64,000 bases of DNA from Flavobacteriaceae bacterium (GCA_021647405.1 JAKIUU010000003.1:85229-149228), one strand, 5' to 3'; positions 25,202 to 34,088 are shown, counted from the stretch's first letter. Made by a program: numbers and translations. Notes: generated by a model not told the origin, from the letters alone.

Positions 25202-26902
25202 ATGTTTGATATAGCCGCCCTTAAAGGGAAAAAATTAGCCGATTTACAAGAAATCGCCAAAACACTTAAAGTGCCAAAACACAGTCAGTTAAAAAAACTT
25301 GATTTAATCTATCAGATTCTTGATATCCAAGCTTCTGAGCCTAAAAAAGTTCATACAAATACTGAAGGTGACAAAAAAACCGATTCGAAATTTAAACGCA
25401 AAAGAATTTTAAACAAGCCACAAAAGACGCTTTTTGATAATTCTACTGCTAAACCAGCCGAAAAACAAGAGGAACAAGAGGCTGTAAAGCTTGAAGAACC
25501 TTTAAAAAACAATCTTGATAAGCCGCGTTCTGAAAAGAAAGTTGAAAAACCGATCTCCGAAAAGAAAGTTGAAAAACCTGCTGCCGATGAGAGAACTCAA
25601 GCACCAAAACAAAAGAAACCTTTTAATCAAGAAAACAAACGAGACGTAAATGCCCCAAAAGGCGAAACAAAACAGACACCGCTACAAAAAAAGGAAAACA
25701 ACGCTCATAAGAAACAACCCTTTAACAAACCTAAAATACCACACGAACAAAGAAGAAGCGGAAAATACAGAGATCCCGATTTTGAATTTGATGGCATTAT
25801 AGAAAGCGAAGGCGTTTTAGAAATTATGCAAGATGGGTACGGATTTTTACGCTCATCAGATTACAACTATTTGTCATCGCCAGATGATATTTATGTATCG
25901 CAATCGCAAATCAAATTATTTGGTCTTAAAACAGGCGATACCGTAAGAGGAAATGTAAGGCCTCCTAAAGAAGGTGAAAAATATTTCCCGCTAATTCGCG
26001 TCTCCCTTATAAATGGACTCAAACCAGATATCGTTAGAGACCGCGTTGCTTTTGAACATTTAACGCCGCTGTTTCCTACAGAAAAATTTAACATAACCGA
26101 AAAAGGCAGTTCTATTTCTACACGTATAATGGATTTATTTTGCCCCATAGGTAAAGGGCAACGTGGTATGATTGTGTCGCAACCCAAAACAGGTAAAACA
26201 ATGTTGTTAAAAGATATTGCCAATGCCATTGCTGCCAACCATCCCGAAGTGTATCAAATCATTTTATTGATAGACGAACGTCCTGAAGAGGTAACCGATA
26301 TGCAACGCAATGTGCGTGGCGAAGTGGTGGCTTCTACTTTTGACGAACCTGCCGATAAGCATGTAAAAGTGGCCAATATTGTACTCGAAAAAGCCAAACG
26401 CTTGGTTGAATGTGGACATGATGTTGTTATTTTATTAGACTCCATTACGCGCTTGGCACGTGCCTATAATACGGTAGCGCCCGCCTCTGGTAAAATTTTA
26501 TCGGGTGGTATTGATGCCAACGCCCTACACAAACCCAAACGCTTTTTTGGCGCAGCTAGAAATATTGAAAATGGGGGGTCTTTAACCATTATCGCCACAG
26601 CACTTACAGAAACAGGTTCAAAAATGGATGAAGTTATTTTTGAAGAGTTTAAAGGAACAGGCAATATGGAACTGCAATTAGATCGTAATATTTCTAACCG
26701 CCGTATTTTCCCAGCTATTGATTTGGTTAAATCGAGTACACGTCGTGATGACCTACTATTAGACGAAAAAACCATCCAACGCATGTGGGTTTTACGTAAA
26801 TACTTAGCAGATATGAATCCGGTTGAAGCCATGGAGTCTATAAATGATAAAATTAAGTTTACCGTAAACAACAATGAATTTTTGGCTTCAATGAGCCGAT
26901 AA
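25202..26902 (+). CDS. rho: Transcription termination factor Rho
   Basis: 566 residues. The SAP-like Rho_N domain (about 1-45, LKGKKLADLQEIAKTL) is followed by a disordered Lys/Glu/Pro-rich insert (about 50-190) that includes a near-exact duplicate SEKKVEKP. The cold-shock-like RNA-binding domain (about 200-270) and the hexameric ATPase with Walker A SQPKTGKT near 326-333 and Walker B VVILLDS come next. The insert is typical of Bacteroidota Rho, where it is linked to condensation and termination control. It lies just upstream of tRNA-fMet. Confidence 0.97.
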   Translation: MFDIAALKGKKLADLQEIAKTLKVPKHSQLKKLDLIYQILDIQASEPKKVHTNTEGDKKTDSKFKRKRILNKPQKTLFDNSTAKPAEKQEEQEAVKLEEPLKNNLDKPRSEKKVEKPISEKKVEKPAADERTQAPKQKKPFNQENKRDVNAPKGETKQTPLQKKENNAHKKQPFNKPKIPHEQRRSGKYRDPDFEFDGIIESEGVLEIMQDGYGFLRSSDYNYLSSPDDIYVSQSQIKLFGLKTGDTVRGNVRPPKEGEKYFPLIRVSLINGLKPDIVRDRVAFEHLTPLFPTEKFNITEKGSSISTRIMDLFCPIGKGQRGMIVSQPKTGKTMLLKDIANAIAANHPEVYQIILLIDERPEEVTDMQRNVRGEVVASTFDEPADKHVKVANIVLEKAKRLVECGHDVVILLDSITRLARAYNTVAPASGKILSGGIDANALHKPKRFFGAARNIENGGSLTIIATALTETGSKMDEVIFEEFKGTGNMELQLDRNISNRRIFPAIDLVKSSTRRDDLLLDEKTIQRMWVLRKYLADMNPVEAMESINDKIKFTVNNNEFLASMSR

Positions 26903-26940
26903 TTTTATAAATAATATAGTTTACAACAGCTATTTTTTTA

Positions 26941-26948
26941 TATATTTG
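26941..26948 (+). promoter_or_regulatory. -7 box for tRNA-fMet
   Basis: TATATTTG ends 11 bases before the tRNA 5' end, the spacing expected of a tRNA promoter. Confidence 0.6.
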
Positions 26949-26959
26949 CAACCCTATAT

Positions 26960-27032
<73 letters not shown>

Positions 27033-27034
27033 CT

Positions 27035-27066
27035 AAAAACCACTTCTTTTTGAGGTGGTTTTTTAT
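27035..27066 (+). terminator. Terminator of tRNA-fMet
   Basis: AAAACCACTTC-tttt-tGAGGTGGTTTT is followed by T-rich sequence directly after the tRNA. Confidence 0.75.
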
Positions 27067-27093
27067 TCTTTATGATTTTACTAATTTTATGTT

Positions 27094-27345
27094 ATGAAAG
27101 ATGAATATGTTACATACGCATTGTACTCAAAATCTTTTGACAAAATTTACGTAGGATTTACTTCAAATTTAATTGCCAGATTTTTATCTCATAATAAATT
27201 AGGAAAAGGTTACACTAAAAAATTTCGCCCTTGGATTGTTGTTTATGTTGAATTTTTTGATTGTAAAAAAAATGCCCTGCATAGAGAAAAGGAGTTAAAG
27301 AGTTCTAGAGGTAGAAATTTTATCAGAAACATTATTGATAAATAA
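27094..27345 (+). CDS. Single-domain GIY-YIG endonuclease-like protein
   Basis: 83 residues, the usual size of UPF0213-type GIY-YIG proteins. The motif is YALYSKSF...IYVGFTSNLIARFLSHN: YALY stands for GIY, and YVG for YIG, with the catalytic-type Arg in ARFLSHN. REKELKSSRGR includes the family's Glu. It is just downstream of tRNA-fMet, and its stop codon is 1 base from a decayed copy of the tRNA 3' half. This suggests a cassette that inserts at, or spreads with, tRNA ends. No cleavage target is known. Confidence 0.85.
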   Translation: MKDEYVTYALYSKSFDKIYVGFTSNLIARFLSHNKLGKGYTKKFRPWIVVYVEFFDCKKNALHREKELKSSRGRNFIRNIIDK

Positions 27346-27346
27346 A

Positions 27347-27426
27347 TCGTCGGGCTCATATCCGTCAGCTGACGGACGCTGGTTCGAGTTCAGTCAGTTG
27401 ACTGACACGCCAGTCCCCGCTACTAA
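27347..27426 (+). pseudogene. tRNA-fMet 3'-part relic interrupted by two palindromes
   Basis: TCGTCGGGCTCATA, then CGCTGGTTCGAGT and CCAGTCCCCGCTACTAAAA match the tRNA from the anticodon stem to past its 3' end. Between the first two blocks the tRNA bases are replaced by the perfect 16-bp palindrome TCCGTCAGCTGACGGA (27361-27376). In the T loop there is GTCAGTTGACTGAC (27393-27406). It cannot fold as a tRNA. Confidence 0.85.
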
Positions 27427-27429
27427 AAA

Positions 27430-27459
27430 AGCCGAAGTTTTTTACTTTGGCTTTTTTTA
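27430..27459 (+). terminator. Terminator after the GIY-YIG cassette
   Basis: AGCCGAAGT-ttttt-ACTTTGGCT followed by seven T. It sits after the tRNA relic in the same relative place as the terminator of the real tRNA. Confidence 0.85.
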
Positions 27460-27480
27460 TTTTACACAATAATATAGAAT

Positions 27481-27526
27481 GGTCGCTGGTTCCCCCGAAG
27501 TCTCGGGGCAGTCCCCGCTACTAAAA
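27481..27526 (+). pseudogene. Second tRNA-fMet 3'-end relic with a palindrome
   Basis: GGTCGCTGGTTC and CAGTCCCCGCTACTAAAAA match the tRNA T arm and 3' end. The intervening GAGTC is replaced by CCCCGA-AGTC-TCGGGG (27493-27508). The bases before 27480 are not tRNA-like. Confidence 0.85.
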
Positions 27527-27555
27527 ACTTAAAAAAAAGTAATGTGAATATTTAA

Positions 27556-28941
27556 TTACAAAACACTGCTTTTTATAACCATTAACTTTTCGCGTGTCAT
27601 TTCATGCATGGAATATTGAATACCACCCATACCAATACCCGAAGCATCTCTGCCGCCAAAAGGCATCCAATCTACCCTAAAAGCGGTGTGGTCATTTACC
27701 ATTACGGCTGTAGCATTCAGTTTTTTTACCACGTCTAAAGCGATGTCTAAATTTTTAGTAAAAACAGATGCTTGAAAATGAACGTCTAAACTATTGGCAA
27801 TTTCAATGGCTTTTTCTCTATCGTCATAGGCATAAACACAAACTACAGGACCAAATATTTCTAAAGTAGAAACTTTGGCATCGGCAGGAGGATTTAATAA
27901 AACTGTTGGTTCGTAACAAGTATCCGAAATACGTTTGCCACCACACAATAATTCTGCGCCTGCATTTACAGCTTCGTTTACCCAAGCTTCAACACGATCT
28001 ACTTCTTTTGGCAAAATTAAGGGTCCTACCTCTGTTGCTGAATCCATCTGATTGCCAACAACCAATTTAGAAGCCATTTCTGCCAATTGATTGGCCAAAT
28101 CATTACATATATTTTTGTGAACAAAAACACGTTGTACAGAGACACAAACTTGGCCTGCGTGATAAAAACCACCTTTTAATAAGGCTGGAAGCATTTCGTT
28201 AAAATCGGCATCTTCTTCAACAATTACCGGCGCAGCACCACCATGCTCTAAAGCACACCGTGTGCCTGGTGCCAATTTCGATTTCAAATACCATCCCACG
28301 TCCGCCGAACCTATAAACGAAAAATAATTGACTCTTTTATCGGTTACCAATATTTCGGCCGCGTCTCTTCCGCAAACCACAGCTTGACACCAGCCATCTG
28401 GCAAACCTGCTTCTTTAAGAATAGCCACCAAAGCGATGCAAGACAACGGTGTTGTTGTTGCTGGTTTCACAATTACAGGACAACCCGCTGCAACAGCTGT
28501 TACAACTTGATGCACAATTAAATTTAATGGATGGTTAAAAGCACTTACCGAAGAAACCACACCTATGGGTTCTCGGGTGGTAAAACCCAATCTGCCTTCA
28601 GAGGCCTTGGTCAATCCCATGGGGATTTGTTCGCCTTTTAATTGACCTATATGTTCTGCGGCAATTTGAACGCCATTAATAGCGCGTAACACTTCAACTT
28701 TTGAATCTACCAAAGGCTTTCCACCTTCTTGAGCAGCTGTTTTGGTCAATTCATCCAATCGGCTTTCCATAATCGCAGCGGCGCGATGTAAAATAGCCAT
28801 CCGTTCATGAGCAGGAATCCATTTAGACTGGTCTTGAAACAAAGCATAAGCTGTTGCCAATGCTTTTTCTACTTCGGCTTTATCAACCGTTGGAATTTCT
28901 TTAATAAGACTTAAATCGTAGGGTGATGTTACTTTTAACAT
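27556..28941 (-). CDS. NAD(P)-dependent aldehyde dehydrogenase
   Basis: 461 residues, near full length for the ALDH superfamily. The cofactor motif is FIGSADVGW near 223-231, the general-base Glu is in ALEHGGAAPVI (the usual LELGG is changed), and the nucleophile Cys is in AGQVCVSVQRV near 275. The substrate class resembles lactaldehyde- or phosphonoacetaldehyde-type dehydrogenases; it is not fixed by sequence. It follows the acetolactate-synthase-like gene by 76 bases in the same direction and may be cotranscribed. Confidence 0.9.
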   Translation of the reverse strand: MLKVTSPYDLSLIKEIPTVDKAEVEKALATAYALFQDQSKWIPAHERMAILHRAAAIMESRLDELTKTAAQEGGKPLVDSKVEVLRAINGVQIAAEHIGQLKGEQIPMGLTKASEGRLGFTTREPIGVVSSVSAFNHPLNLIVHQVVTAVAAGCPVIVKPATTTPLSCIALVAILKEAGLPDGWCQAVVCGRDAAEILVTDKRVNYFSFIGSADVGWYLKSKLAPGTRCALEHGGAAPVIVEEDADFNEMLPALLKGGFYHAGQVCVSVQRVFVHKNICNDLANQLAEMASKLVVGNQMDSATEVGPLILPKEVDRVEAWVNEAVNAGAELLCGGKRISDTCYEPTVLLNPPADAKVSTLEIFGPVVCVYAYDDREKAIEIANSLDVHFQASVFTKNLDIALDVVKKLNATAVMVNDHTAFRVDWMPFGGRDASGIGMGGIQYSMHEMTREKLMVIKSSVL

Positions 28942-29017
28942 AATTTATTTTTAGATATTAGCGTAAAGAAGGCCTGAAAAAAATATTCTCTTTTTGGTCT
29001 ATTTTCTTTGTTCTTTT

Positions 29018-30658
29018 TTACAATATACACGTTTTTTCTTTCAACAAAACATTTAAAATAGAGTGGTTTAACGAATAATCTACAGCCAAATCAATGACAT
29101 GGACACCCTCTTTATGTAAACATTCTGACAATATTTCTTTAAAATTTTCATCGGATGTTGGCCTGTGACCAATAGCGCCATAACTTTCGGCATACTTGAC
29201 AAAATCGGGGTTTTTATAATCTAAGCCAAAATTATCAAATCCCATGCCTTCTTGTTTCCATTTTATCATGCCATACGAACTGTCATTCAATATGATAACA
29301 AGCATATTTAATTTTAATCTAACCGCTGTTTCTAATTCTTGAGAATTCATCATAAAACCACCATCGCCACAAACAGAAATTACTTTTTTATTGGGATTAA
29401 TTAATTTTGCCAACATGGCCGAAGGCAGGCCAGCTCCCATAGTTGCCAAGGCATTGTCTAACAACAAGGTGTTGGGTTGGTAGCATTTGTAATTTCGGGC
29501 AAACCATATTTTGTAAACGCCATTATCTAAAGTTACAATACCGTCTTCTGGCAGTTCTTCTCTAACTATATGTACCAAACGCTGTGGTAAAATAGGAAAA
29601 CGACTGTCTTGTGCATATTTTGATAAATGGCTTTCTAAATCTTCTTTTATTCTGTCGTAATAAGACAAATCCCAGTTGCTTTTATCGGTAATATGCAATG
29701 ACAGTTTTTCTACAGAAGTAGCAATATCGCCTATAACATTTAATTGTGGAAAATACACCTCATCAACCTGAGCTGGGAAGAAATTTACATGGATGACTTT
29801 TGTACCGCCTTCTTCCATAAAAAATGGCGGCTTTTCAATAACATCATGACCCACATTAATAATTAAATCGGCGCGGTTTATAGCGCAGTGTAAAAAATCG
29901 TTGGCCGATAAGGCTGCTGTGCCTAAAAACTGCGAATGGCGTTCATCTACCACACCTTTGCCCATTTGGGTATTAAAAAATGGGATACCTGTTTGCTCAA
30001 TAAATTTTGTTAAGGCCTCGCTTGTTCTCTTTCTATTAGCACCTGCACCAATGAGCAATAAAGGCATTTTTGCATTTTCAATCATTTTTGCAGCTTCTCG
30101 AATTTCCGATTCATCGGCATCAGGTCTTCTGTGACCAACCACTTTAAACAGTCTGTCATCACACTCTTCTGCAGCAATGTCTTCTGGCAACTCCAAGTGG
30201 ACAGCTCCGGGTCTTTCTTCAACAGATAAACGGTAGGCTTCGCGTACCATAGATGCAATATTATTTCCGTTTACAATTTGCCGTGTGTATTTGGTAATGG
30301 GCTTCATCAACTCAACAATATCGACAATTTGAAAACGTCCTTGTTTCGATTTTTTAATAGGTTTTTGACCCGTTATCATCATCATAGGCATCGCACCTAA
30401 TTGTGCATAAGCTGCTGGTGTGGTAAAGTTTGTTGCGCCAGGACCAAGGGTTGCTAAACAAACGCCGGGCTTACCCGTTAATCTACCATAAGTGGCTGCC
30501 ATAAAACCGGCTCCTTGCTCATGACGTGTGAGTATTAATTTGATTTTAGAGCCTCGCATAGAATCTAAAAAATCTAAATTTTCTTCTCCCGGAATGCCAA
30601 AAATATACTCTACGCCTTCGTTTTCTAGGGCTTTTATAAATAAATCGGATGCTTTCAT
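29018..30658 (-). CDS. Thiamine-diphosphate enzyme, acetolactate synthase large-subunit-like
   Basis: 546 residues in the three-domain ThDP order. The N-terminal catalytic Glu is in LTRHEQGAGFMA near residue 47, a central dehydrogenase-like domain spans about 190-330, and the C-terminal ThDP/Mg site has GDGGFMMNSQELETA...N near 430-455. It would condense two pyruvates to acetolactate or decarboxylate a related 2-oxoacid. No small regulatory subunit gene is adjacent, which fits a catabolic (AlsS-like) enzyme rather than IlvB of valine synthesis. The next gene is an aldehyde dehydrogenase. Confidence 0.85.
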   Translation of the reverse strand: MKASDLFIKALENEGVEYIFGIPGEENLDFLDSMRGSKIKLILTRHEQGAGFMAATYGRLTGKPGVCLATLGPGATNFTTPAAYAQLGAMPMMMITGQKPIKKSKQGRFQIVDIVELMKPITKYTRQIVNGNNIASMVREAYRLSVEERPGAVHLELPEDIAAEECDDRLFKVVGHRRPDADESEIREAAKMIENAKMPLLLIGAGANRKRTSEALTKFIEQTGIPFFNTQMGKGVVDERHSQFLGTAALSANDFLHCAINRADLIINVGHDVIEKPPFFMEEGGTKVIHVNFFPAQVDEVYFPQLNVIGDIATSVEKLSLHITDKSNWDLSYYDRIKEDLESHLSKYAQDSRFPILPQRLVHIVREELPEDGIVTLDNGVYKIWFARNYKCYQPNTLLLDNALATMGAGLPSAMLAKLINPNKKVISVCGDGGFMMNSQELETAVRLKLNMLVIILNDSSYGMIKWKQEGMGFDNFGLDYKNPDFVKYAESYGAIGHRPTSDENFKEILSECLHKEGVHVIDLAVDYSLNHSILNVLLKEKTCIL

Positions 30659-30801
30659 AAACGCTTTTTTTACTGTTTTTTTAATATAATTAGCTTCTTT
30701 GTTAAAGTGCTTTTTTAGTACTTACAATGTATAAAATAATTATGATATAATACTTTATGACTTTATTTTTTTTTACACTAAAAAAAATGAAAAAATCATC
30801 A

Positions 30802-30825
30802 GCTAGCGTGTGCATCTATGCGTGC
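30802..30825. repeat. REP-like palindrome, degenerate copy
   Basis: GCTAGCGTGTGCATCTATGCGTGC has the same head GCTAGCG and hairpin pattern as the REPs at 30867 and 31520, with several base changes. Confidence 0.7.
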
Positions 30826-30866
30826 TTTCAATATTCTTTAAAATCCAACCAAAATCATCAATCCTT

Positions 30867-30894
30867 CGCTAGTGCGCGCATCCATGCGCGCGCT
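30867..30894 (+). repeat. REP element downstream of the RAYT gene
   Basis: CGCTAG head, then GCGCGCAT-CC-ATGCGCGC (30874-30891), a perfect 8-bp stem. It ends 8 bases from the RAYT stop codon. Confidence 0.85.
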
Positions 30895-30902
30895 TAATAA
30901 CG

Positions 30903-31454
30903 CTATAAATTTAAATCTATTTCTAACACTGTTTGGTCATCATTACCATAGTTTCTGGCACTACTATATTTATAATCTATAGCATCTGTAACAAAGCCAG
31001 TTTCAACAGGATTGTTATGAATATAGTTTAATTTTTGCTCAAACACTTTTAAAGACCAAATTTCAATTGGATTATTGTGCTGTTGCCAAAACTGTCTTTT
31101 TTTGACATTACTTTTTTGTAATCCTGCTTTTTCAAACATATTTAACAACCATTCTTTTCTGCTTTCTTGTGAATTTTCTTCTATAATTTGCAACATTTTT
31201 CTAGAAGTAAATCCTTTAAAATCACGAATTAAACCAGAGGGGTCTCCAAAAGAAGACCTAAATATCAAATGAATATGACTTGGCATAATACAATAGCCAT
31301 AAATTTCCATGCCTTTGTGTTTTCTACAATAGTCTAATGAGGCTATAATACACTCAAAATAATCATTTCTAGTAAAAACATCTATCCAATAAACGGTTGC
31401 AAAGCTTATAAAATAAGCGCCTTCTTTATCTCCAAATTTATATTTTCTACTCAT
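30903..31454 (-). CDS. REP-associated tyrosine transposase (RAYT, Y1_Tnp)
   Basis: 183 residues. The HUH metal motif is PSHIHLIF near 58-65 and the catalytic Tyr is probably the one in YIHNNPVETG near 144. RAYTs nick single-stranded REP hairpins and are thought to have spread REP elements in host genomes. The gene is flanked by REPs in opposite orientation (30867 and 31520), the standard layout. It lies between the acetolactate-synthase-like gene and the deoC-ALDH operon. Confidence 0.92.
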   Translation of the reverse strand: MSRKYKFGDKEGAYFISFATVYWIDVFTRNDYFECIIASLDYCRKHKGMEIYGYCIMPSHIHLIFRSSFGDPSGLIRDFKGFTSRKMLQIIEENSQESRKEWLLNMFEKAGLQKSNVKKRQFWQQHNNPIEIWSLKVFEQKLNYIHNNPVETGFVTDAIDYKYSSARNYGNDDQTVLEIDLNL

Positions 31455-31519
31455 TGCTTTAGTAAAAATATAAATAATTTTTAAAATCTTGGGGTTTTAT
31501 TAATCTTTTGGGTTTAAAG

Positions 31520-31547
31520 GCACGCGCATGGATGCGCGCGCTAGCGG
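31520..31547 (-). repeat. REP element upstream of the RAYT gene, inverted
   Basis: CGCGCAT-GG-ATGCGCG, with the CTAGCG head now on the right, i.e. the reverse complement of the 30867 copy. It is directly joined to an ALDH gene fragment at 31550. Confidence 0.85.
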
Positions 31548-31549
31548 GT

Positions 31550-31632
31550 AAGATATTTACTATACCTTCTGGCACATCAGAAGTTGCCAAGACTTCGGCA
31601 AAGGTAATAGCACATAATGGTCTTGATTCTTA
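31550..31632 (-). pseudogene. 83-bp displaced fragment of the neighbouring ALDH gene
   Basis: These bases align without gaps to 31985-32067 inside the ALDH-like gene at 31723-32604, with about 12 mismatches. It includes the 20-base exact block TTGCCAAGACTTCGGCAAAG. The fragment is bounded by an inverted REP on the left (31520-31547) and a direct REP on the right (31640-31668). Confidence 0.85.
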
Positions 31633-31639
31633 TACTATC

Positions 31640-31668
31640 CGCTGGCGCGAGCATCCTTGCTCGTGCAT
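31640..31668 (+). repeat. REP element right of the ALDH fragment
   Basis: CGCTGGCGCGAGCATCCTTGCTCGTG keeps the REP layout (CGCT-G head, GAGCA-tcct-TGCTC hairpin) in the same orientation as the 30867 copy. Confidence 0.75.
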
Positions 31669-31722
31669 TAAGTATTACTCTAGCCTCTATCCCAAAATCA
31701 ATAATCAGCAATCAAAAATTCC

Positions 31723-32604
31723 TTAATACCCACTCCCCGCTCCTGCTATTTGTTCAATAGGATGCCAAGTGGTTTTGGTTTCTTGGAAATCGAAAATATA
31801 ATAGGGGTTTTCGTGTTTGGCGTCAAAATAATCACCGTCTTCGCGAATACGTGTACGTTTCATACTCTCTACAGCCAATTCTTGTAATGTTTTAATATCG
31901 TTTTTATCAGCCCCACAATACAAAACGGCGTTTACATCCATATGACTGCCGAAATGGGTTAGTAACTCGGCACGGTTACCAGTCAAGATATTTATCACAC
32001 CACCCGGCACATCTGATGTTGCCAAGACTTCGGCAAAGGTAATGGCACACAATGGTTTTGATTCTGATGCTAAAATGACACAAGTATTACCGCCTGCTAT
32101 GATGCTACAAATTTGTGTAACCAAGCCCAACAAACCACTTTTTTCGGGAGCAAATGCCGCTACAATACCTGTGGGTTCTGGTACAGAAAAATTAAAGTAA
32201 CTGCCCGAAACCGGATTAACAGTGCTGTACATTTGTATGTATTTATCGCACCAACCCGCGTAATAAATCAGTCGGTCTATACTTAAGTTTACTTCTTCTT
32301 TAGCCAAAGCTTCTGTACTGCCTTGCAATGCTAGTTCTGCTACAAATTGGGCTTTGCGACCTTCGAGCACTTCAGCAATTCGGTATAAAATCTGACTGCG
32401 ATTGTAAGCTGATTTATGTGCCCATCCACCTTGTGCTTTACGTGCTGCAACCACAGCATTTCTAAAGTCTTTTCTTGAAGACAAGCACATATTGGCTAGG
32501 GCTTTATTGTCAAATTTTGGCTGGTAAAAACGCCCCGATTCTGTTCTTGGAAACTTCCCGCCAATGTATATTTTATAGGTTTTTAAAATTGCTATTCGTG
32601 ACAT
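31723..32604 (-). CDS. ALDH-like protein without catalytic Cys (ALDH16 C-terminal-half type)
   Basis: 293 residues that match the N-terminal (NAD-binding type) part of an ALDH: YIGGKFPRTESGR, WAHKSAYNRSQIL, EPTGIVAAFAPEKSG and IIAGGNTCVILAS. It ends before the Glu and Cys catalytic region. The order of a full ALDH (489 residues) followed by a 293-residue vestigial ALDH is the domain order of the fused ALDH16 family, so this is probably the second half as a separate polypeptide. It would serve as a structural or inactive partner. It starts 12 bases after the full ALDH. Confidence 0.8.
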   Translation of the reverse strand: MSRIAILKTYKIYIGGKFPRTESGRFYQPKFDNKALANMCLSSRKDFRNAVVAARKAQGGWAHKSAYNRSQILYRIAEVLEGRKAQFVAELALQGSTEALAKEEVNLSIDRLIYYAGWCDKYIQMYSTVNPVSGSYFNFSVPEPTGIVAAFAPEKSGLLGLVTQICSIIAGGNTCVILASESKPLCAITFAEVLATSDVPGGVINILTGNRAELLTHFGSHMDVNAVLYCGADKNDIKTLQELAVESMKRTRIREDGDYFDAKHENPYYIFDFQETKTTWHPIEQIAGAGSGY

Positions 32605-32616
32605 ATCCTTAATGTT

Positions 32617-34086
32617 TTAATCAAATTTTAAATATGGTTCTAAACCGTGAATACCACCTTCGCGGCCAAAGCCACTTTCTTTATAGCCGCCAAATGGTGA
32701 AGCCGGATCGAATTTATTAAAGGTATTTGCCCAAATGACGCCTGCGCGTAATTGAGAAGTCATATTAAATATTTTTGAGCCTTTATCTGTCCAAACGCCA
32801 GCTGATAATCCGTAAGGTGTATTATTGGCTTTCTCTATAACTTCGTCAATAGTTCTAAAAGTTTGAATGGCTAAAACAGGCCCAAAAATTTCTTCTTGTA
32901 CAATGCGATTAGATTGTGCTACATGCGTAAACAAAGTCGGTTTACACCAATAGCCTTTTTTTGGTAAAGTGCATTCTGGCTGATAAATTTCGGCGCCTTC
33001 TTTAAGACCGATTTTTATATACTCATTAATTGTATTAAGCTGATCTTTAGAATTAATGGCGCCAATATCTGTGTTTTTATCAAGAGGATCACCAATAATT
33101 AAAGACTGCATGCGCCCTTTTAATTTTCGTAAAACCACATCGTAAACCGATTCTTGAACATAAAGGCGAGAGCCCGCACAACACACGTGCCCTTGATTAA
33201 AAAATATACCATTTATAACACCTTCGACGGCTTGATCTAAAGCCGCATCTTCAAAAATTATATTGGCCGCTTTGCCACCCAATTCCATCGTGGCTTTTTT
33301 GCCTGTTCCGGCGATGGCATTCATAATTATTTTACCAACACCTGTTGAGCCTGTAAAAGCAATTTTATTCACATCAGGATGGTTGACAATGGCCATTCCC
33401 ACGACACTACCGCGACCCGAAACGACATTTACAACACCATCGGGAATACCAGCATCTTTAACAGCTTCGGCTAATTTATAAAGTGTTAATGGGGTTGTAT
33501 TTGCGGCTTTTATAACAACAGTATTGCCTGCTGCTAAGGCTGGTGCTATTTTCCACGAAGCCATTAACAATGGGAAATTCCAAGGAATAATCTGACCTAC
33601 GACGCCTAAAGATTTTGGTTTTCGATTCGGAAAAGCATAATCTAATTTATCGGCCCACCCTGCATTGTAAAAGAAATGTGCAGATACCAAAGGAATATCA
33701 ATATCACGTGATTCTCGGATGGCTTTACCGCCATCTAAGGATTCTATTACAGAAAATTCGCGCGCGCGTTCTTGAATAATTCGCGCCAATCTAAATATGT
33801 ATTTACCGCGTTCTTTACCAGATAATTTAGACCACACATTTGTATAGGCTTTTCTGGCTGCTTTTACAGCGATGTCAACATCATCTGCATCGCCTAAAGC
33901 CACTTTGGCTAACAATTTTTCGTTAGCCGGATTAAAGGTGTCGAAATATTTTCCAGATTTAGGTTTTACAAATTTACCGTTGATAAATAAATCGTATTTT
34001 TCCTTTAAATTTATGTGTGACATACTTTCTGGCGCTGGCGCTAATGGCCAGTCAGAGCTGTAGTCTATGTCTACTTTTGTTTTCAT
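32617..34086 (-). CDS. Aldehyde dehydrogenase (ALDH16-type catalytic subunit)
   Basis: 489 residues. FTGSTGVGK near 237-245 is the NAD loop, MELGGKAANII near 258-268 has the Glu, and FNQGHVCCAGSRLYV near 288-302 has the nucleophile Cys. PWNFPLLM is the substrate/cofactor motif. It lies 2 bases after deoC, so acetaldehyde released from deoxyribose-5-phosphate is the likely substrate, with acetate as product. The order deoC-ALDH-ALDH half supports a single catabolic operon. Confidence 0.92.
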   Translation of the reverse strand: MKTKVDIDYSSDWPLAPAPESMSHINLKEKYDLFINGKFVKPKSGKYFDTFNPANEKLLAKVALGDADDVDIAVKAARKAYTNVWSKLSGKERGKYIFRLARIIQERAREFSVIESLDGGKAIRESRDIDIPLVSAHFFYNAGWADKLDYAFPNRKPKSLGVVGQIIPWNFPLLMASWKIAPALAAGNTVVIKAANTTPLTLYKLAEAVKDAGIPDGVVNVVSGRGSVVGMAIVNHPDVNKIAFTGSTGVGKIIMNAIAGTGKKATMELGGKAANIIFEDAALDQAVEGVINGIFFNQGHVCCAGSRLYVQESVYDVVLRKLKGRMQSLIIGDPLDKNTDIGAINSKDQLNTINEYIKIGLKEGAEIYQPECTLPKKGYWCKPTLFTHVAQSNRIVQEEIFGPVLAIQTFRTIDEVIEKANNTPYGLSAGVWTDKGSKIFNMTSQLRAGVIWANTFNKFDPASPFGGYKESGFGREGGIHGLEPYLKFD

Positions 34087-34088
34087 AT

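Noticed and set aside
31508..31726. 72-codon rightward frame across the ALDH fragment
   Set aside because: It reads through a REP and the antisense of an ALDH fragment; this is not a protein-like composition.
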